Positions 60,844 to 64,000 of a DNA stretch of 64,000 nt are shown in pieces. The position numbers were made by a program, and so were the translations under genes. Numbering within the stretch: position 1 is the first letter of the stretch; each line of letters opens with the position of its first letter. Source of the DNA: Amoebophrya sp. A120 (lineage: Eukaryota; Sar; Dinophyceae; Syndiniales; Amoebophryaceae); assembly GCA_905178155.1 (NCBI GenBank), contig CAJINV010000002.1, forward strand, positions 6,304,476-6,368,475, given 5' to 3'. Below the pieces are notes generated by a model. The model was not told the DNA's origin. It saw nothing but the letters and a program-made list of their open reading frames with translations, and did no database searches.

Positions 60844-62531
60844 ATGGCAATCAGTGGTACAGCGCGACCGTCGCGTGTTGCCTCGGCAACACTCGCAGCT
60901 TTCAGCACGACTGCTGCCCGAGGACTGCTCTTGAAATCGCTGCCGCCGGAAGGAGAAGACGCGGCGGACGCGGTCGCGGATCCACGACTTCCGTCCACAA
61001 CTAAACCTTCGACATCCGAATCGGACGAAGCGTCGCGTCGCCCTTTGCTAGCAGCCAAAAGCAGGACCACTACAACTGCAGCGGCGACTGATTCGAAAAG
61101 ATCTGCGGCGTCTTCGTTCGCGTCTCTGGACGCCCTGGTAGCGGGGGCGCTGGAACAGGTCGGAATTTCGACAGAAGAAGGAAAAGTTGGAACAACTCCA
61201 CCGGAAATCGCGATCGACGAAGCAAAGCAAACCATCCGGGTGAGCTTTCCCAACGCAACGGCTACTGGCCCCAGTGCAGGGCGAGGACCGGAAAGAACTT
61301 CCTCCCTGCTGGAGAAAAACAAGCGGTTGAATTTGGCAGCAAAAAGAACGGAGCAGCAAGAGGCGCTTTTCCGTGAAAGTAAAATGCAGCTGGACGAGTA
61401 CCAACTCCAACCCGGGGAGATCTACTGTCCGCGGCCGGAAAATTTTGGCATTGATGACGACCCGGCGAACGGAGTGTTCTACGACGGCCCGGAGTACTAC
61501 CCTGACAACGTGAAGGCGGTGAGTTCGGCGGAGGTGGCGATCTACGAGGACGGGCTGACCGGGTGGACCATCAACGCCAAGGGCCGGGTGTCGAGTAAGT
61601 TCGCCGTGGATTTGACCGGCGGGTACATGGAGTTCAAGTACGACGCGTCCGGGGTAACTTCCAACGCGATCAACGCGAATTTCTACGCGTGCGCGCAGAG
61701 TAAAGACCTCATGAACGGCCTGACGGAAACGTCGACGGGCGAAGATGTGAAGCGCACCTACTGCGACGCGCAGCCTTCCACCGCCGACAAGGGGCTCGGG
61801 GGCAGCTGCGAGGAGTTCGACCTGTGGGAAAGCAGCGGCCAGGAGGGCGGGCGGATCACCATGCACCGCGCGTTCGACGGCAGTGGCCAGGACATGCGGG
61901 ACTTTGAGCAGCCGGAGCCAAACGCGGTGCTATCCGGCGTGAAAATCGCTTCTAGCCTACTTCCAGAGTAAGTTGTGCCTTTTAGATGATGTACCTACTT
62001 GCCACTGGAAAGGAAAAAAAAATGAATCTATCGGGTGCATGGCCAGGATCCCCTCGTGCTGTCCTCCGACGACTTGCAGGGTGTTCTTTTCCGGCTCTGG
62101 TTTTGTACAAAGCGTCAAAGCTTTTTAAAATCTTTTCGACAAATTATTCAGTAAGTAGACTCTTGGCTCTGGGAACTACAAGGTATTTTTCCGCAGGATA
62201 AGCCTTTCGTTGGAGCCAGTTTGACGACGGGGGCGGCAAGATGGAGGTCGGGACCCAAAGCCACGACATGCCGGCCAACTTTCGCGGGGTCAATGTCCGC
62301 GACATCGGCCGGGACCGCGGGTGGCGCATTCACTCCAGTCAGTGGACGGGGTGGACTCCGAAAGCCGGCAACCGCATGGATCACGACGCGCTGGCCAGGC
62401 CCTCGGTTTATCGCATTCGCGGCTTCCGAGGGAGCTGGACCTGGATCGCCGGCACGAAACCCCCCAAGTGCGACGCCAACGGCAAGGTGCCGCAGCCGGG
62501 CGGTGGGGCGGGTAGAAAAGTTGTGGTGTGA
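60844..62531 (+). CDS. Possible clan GH-B (GH7/GH16-like) secreted-type protein
   Basis: Exon 1 is 60844-61967 (ATG after a run of A), exon 2 about 62201-62531; together they give 484 aa in frame. The donor is GTAAGT. The matching canonical acceptor (CCGCAG at 62196) would lead to an early stop; the long frame needs a 3' end five bases further on (after GGATA), so the join is uncertain. The core has EIYCPRPENF, GGYMEFKYDASGVTSNAINA, then GSCEEFDLWESS with Glu324-x-Asp326-x-x-Glu329. That is the E-x-D-x-x-E catalytic pattern of clan GH-B glycosidases (GH7 cellulases, GH16). The second exon is Trp/Gly-rich (WRIHSSQWTGW, GFRGSWTWIAGTKPPKC). The N-terminal 150 residues are low-complexity. A beta-glucan-active enzyme is a tentative reading. 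Confidence 0.5.
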
Positions 62532-63480
62532 GTTGTAGCAACAAACTGCGTCATTTTGGACAAGCTTTCTACTAGCATTTGTTCATGAATAGAAATGAAT
62601 GTAGTACTGGTCGTGTTTCTGCTAGGAAAAGAAGGCCGTTCACAGTAGAAGAAAGATATTCAATCTTCTTGTAACGAAATAGAACACCGATCCAAGAATT
62701 CCGAGCTTCCGTACTGTCAATCCATACAGGGGCCGCCAACGGCGCGACCTCCGGTGATGCGACCGGAGTGCAACTGGGTGGTGGTGCCAGTGTTAATGGC
62801 GTAGCGAATTCCGCCACTGTTTTGGGTTACCACAGGGAACAGCAAAAGCCTCCGCACTTCAGCCAATGTCTTGCTCGTTGTGCTCGCTGACTCGGCAGCG
62901 CCAGGAGCGAGGCGCCTGTTTTCATCATGTAGTTTGCACCAGAGTCTTTTTCAATATCTTTGCTGGTTTTCTTCTACCCTGCATGCTCAAGTGTAAGTGC
63001 CAAGAAGTGCTGTATTAAGTTGGCGATTGCATGTCGATTTATGTTCTTGGTGGCAGCAGTATTTTCAATGATAGAGCAGGGCAATGATTATCGGGCGTGC
63101 TGTATGCGTAGGCTTTTCACTCTGATACGAATGCAACTTCGGGACAAGGCGGCGTCGCGTCTCTACAAGCAGGTGCGGGACAACAGGCCATGCTGGGTGC
63201 GTCAAACGTTGTCTTATCATCTTGAAAACAGAAATAGCAACAGCTCTACCGGCGTCCGTGCATAGTGATGTGAGTAATTTGATTGGGTTATTGCAGGAAT
63301 CAAAATGTGATACTTGCGTCACCACGAAGAGGACGAGACACGGTCGTCACCGTCCTTCTAATTCACGAGACAAAAGCAAAAGCATGCTGCAAGACTAGGA
63401 AAGTATTCGTGCCCCCAACGATGCAGTCACGCAATAAAGGTAGTGCAGATTTCTACTTCACATTTTTCCAGATGATAAGA
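62532..63480. other. Gap of 950 bp, possible exons of an adjoining gene
   Basis: An AG acceptor at about 62729 opens a Gly/Ala-rich frame (ANGATSGDATGVQLGGGASV) to a stop near 62890. It could be another exon of the gene before or after, but no join could be phased. The rest has short frames only. Confidence 0.3.
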
Positions 63481-63481
63481 A

Positions 63482-63949
63482 AACGGCGCGCAGCCTTACG
63501 TGATGAACAACGGTCAATTTGCGGCCCGCCCCGCCGATGATCAATGCTGCGGTGGCAACCAAGGGCAAGCAGCGCTGCCGCCTTCCGTGGCCGCCGGTCA
63601 ACCTCTCGCTTCTTCCCTGGCCGGTCAACCTCTCGCTACATCGCAGCAAGCGGCGGTGGCTCAATCGCAGCCGGTCACTGGTACTGGTGGTCAAGGAGTC
63701 GCTGGTGTGCAGGGTGGACTCGCTGGTGCGCAAGGGGGACTCGCTGGTGTTCAAGCTGGACTCGCTGGTGGTCTGCAAGGACTCGCCGGTGCGCAAGGAA
63801 TGGGTGCGCAAGGACTCGCTGGTGCGCAAGGAATGGGTGCGCAAGGAGTGGCTGGCTCGCAAGGAATGGCTGCGCAAGGACTCGCTGGCGCTCAAGGAGT
63901 GGGTACGCAAGCGGGGCAACAAGGAGGCGCTGCACAGTTGGCAAGATAA
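63482..63949 (+). CDS. Ala-Gln-Gly repeat protein, probably last exon
   Basis: The plus-strand frame begins after an in-frame stop at 63476-63478 with ENGAQPYVMNNGQFAARP. It continues through CCGGNQ and Gln/Ala-rich sequence into tandem GLAGAQGMGAQ-type units (63700-63930) and stops at 63949. The repeat is a 12-15 bp minisatellite read in frame. It looks like a structural or prion-like low-complexity tail. The first exon(s) are not located: the nearest ATG at 63503 is internal to a plausible longer frame. Another frame through the repeat is also open, as expected for such repeats. Confidence 0.5.
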   Translation, partial: NGAQPYVMNNGQFAARPADDQCCGGNQGQAALPPSVAAGQPLASSLAGQPLATSQQAAVAQSQPVTGTGGQGVAGVQGGLAGAQGGLAGVQAGLAGGLQGLAGAQGMGAQGLAGAQGMGAQGVAGSQGMAAQGLAGAQGVGTQAGQQGGAAQLAR

Positions 63950-64000
63950 ACCAACGTGATCCGTGGAGCGGGCAGGTTTGGGATGATCTCGTATGCGGGT

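Overview
The window looks like a compact nuclear genome of an alveolate protist, most likely a parasitic dinoflagellate of the Amoebophrya (Syndiniales) type. This is inferred, not proven. The grounds are eukaryotic domain architectures (AMPK alpha, PP2C, cold-shock domain, U-box, MIF4G, karyopherin), short GT-AG introns, long one-strand gene runs, and above all many short terminal-inverted-repeat elements sitting exactly at intron positions. Such introner elements with non-canonical splice boundaries are, to my recollection, reported from Amoebophrya genomes.

From 0 to 41 kb every gene I can support lies on the minus strand. In order of coordinate: an unrecognised multi-exon gene running off the left edge (132-3848), an AMPK/SNF1 alpha kinase (7.2-10.9 kb), an unrecognised 339-aa protein (12.7-14.2 kb), a secreted cysteine-repeat protein (15.3-19.1 kb), a 1003-aa cold-shock-domain plus PP2C fusion (22.6-26.2 kb), an F-box-like protein (27.6-29.0 kb), a 1763-aa karyopherin-like protein (29.8-36.0 kb), and a ten-exon TPRGG-repeat protein (37.2-41.2 kb). 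About twenty introner elements of 113-400 bp interrupt these genes. Nearly all begin TAT, end ATA and carry a 4-6 bp target duplication. Removing each one plus one copy of its duplication restores the reading frame in every gene where I could count it. A 1477-bp element at 4173-5649 has the same terminal design. GC-rich non-coding blocks lie at about 2.1-3.17 kb and 19.65-21.6 kb.

From 41.2 to 50.2 kb is a gene-poor switch region: two arrays of a 31-bp satellite, 70-bp repeats, a perfect 68-bp palindrome, and a 5'-truncated Copia-type retroelement (integrase, reverse transcriptase, RNase H) on the minus strand.

From 50.2 to 64 kb the genes are on the plus strand and intron-poor: a GH31 alpha-glycosidase, a Lys/acidic-rich protein, a bacterial-type poly(ADP-ribose) glycohydrolase, a U-box plus MIF4G fusion, a possible clan GH-B secreted glycosidase, and an Ala-Gln-Gly repeat protein. 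These genes do not form an obvious pathway. The most notable points are the introner system and the two domain fusions that join signalling or ubiquitin modules to RNA/translation modules.
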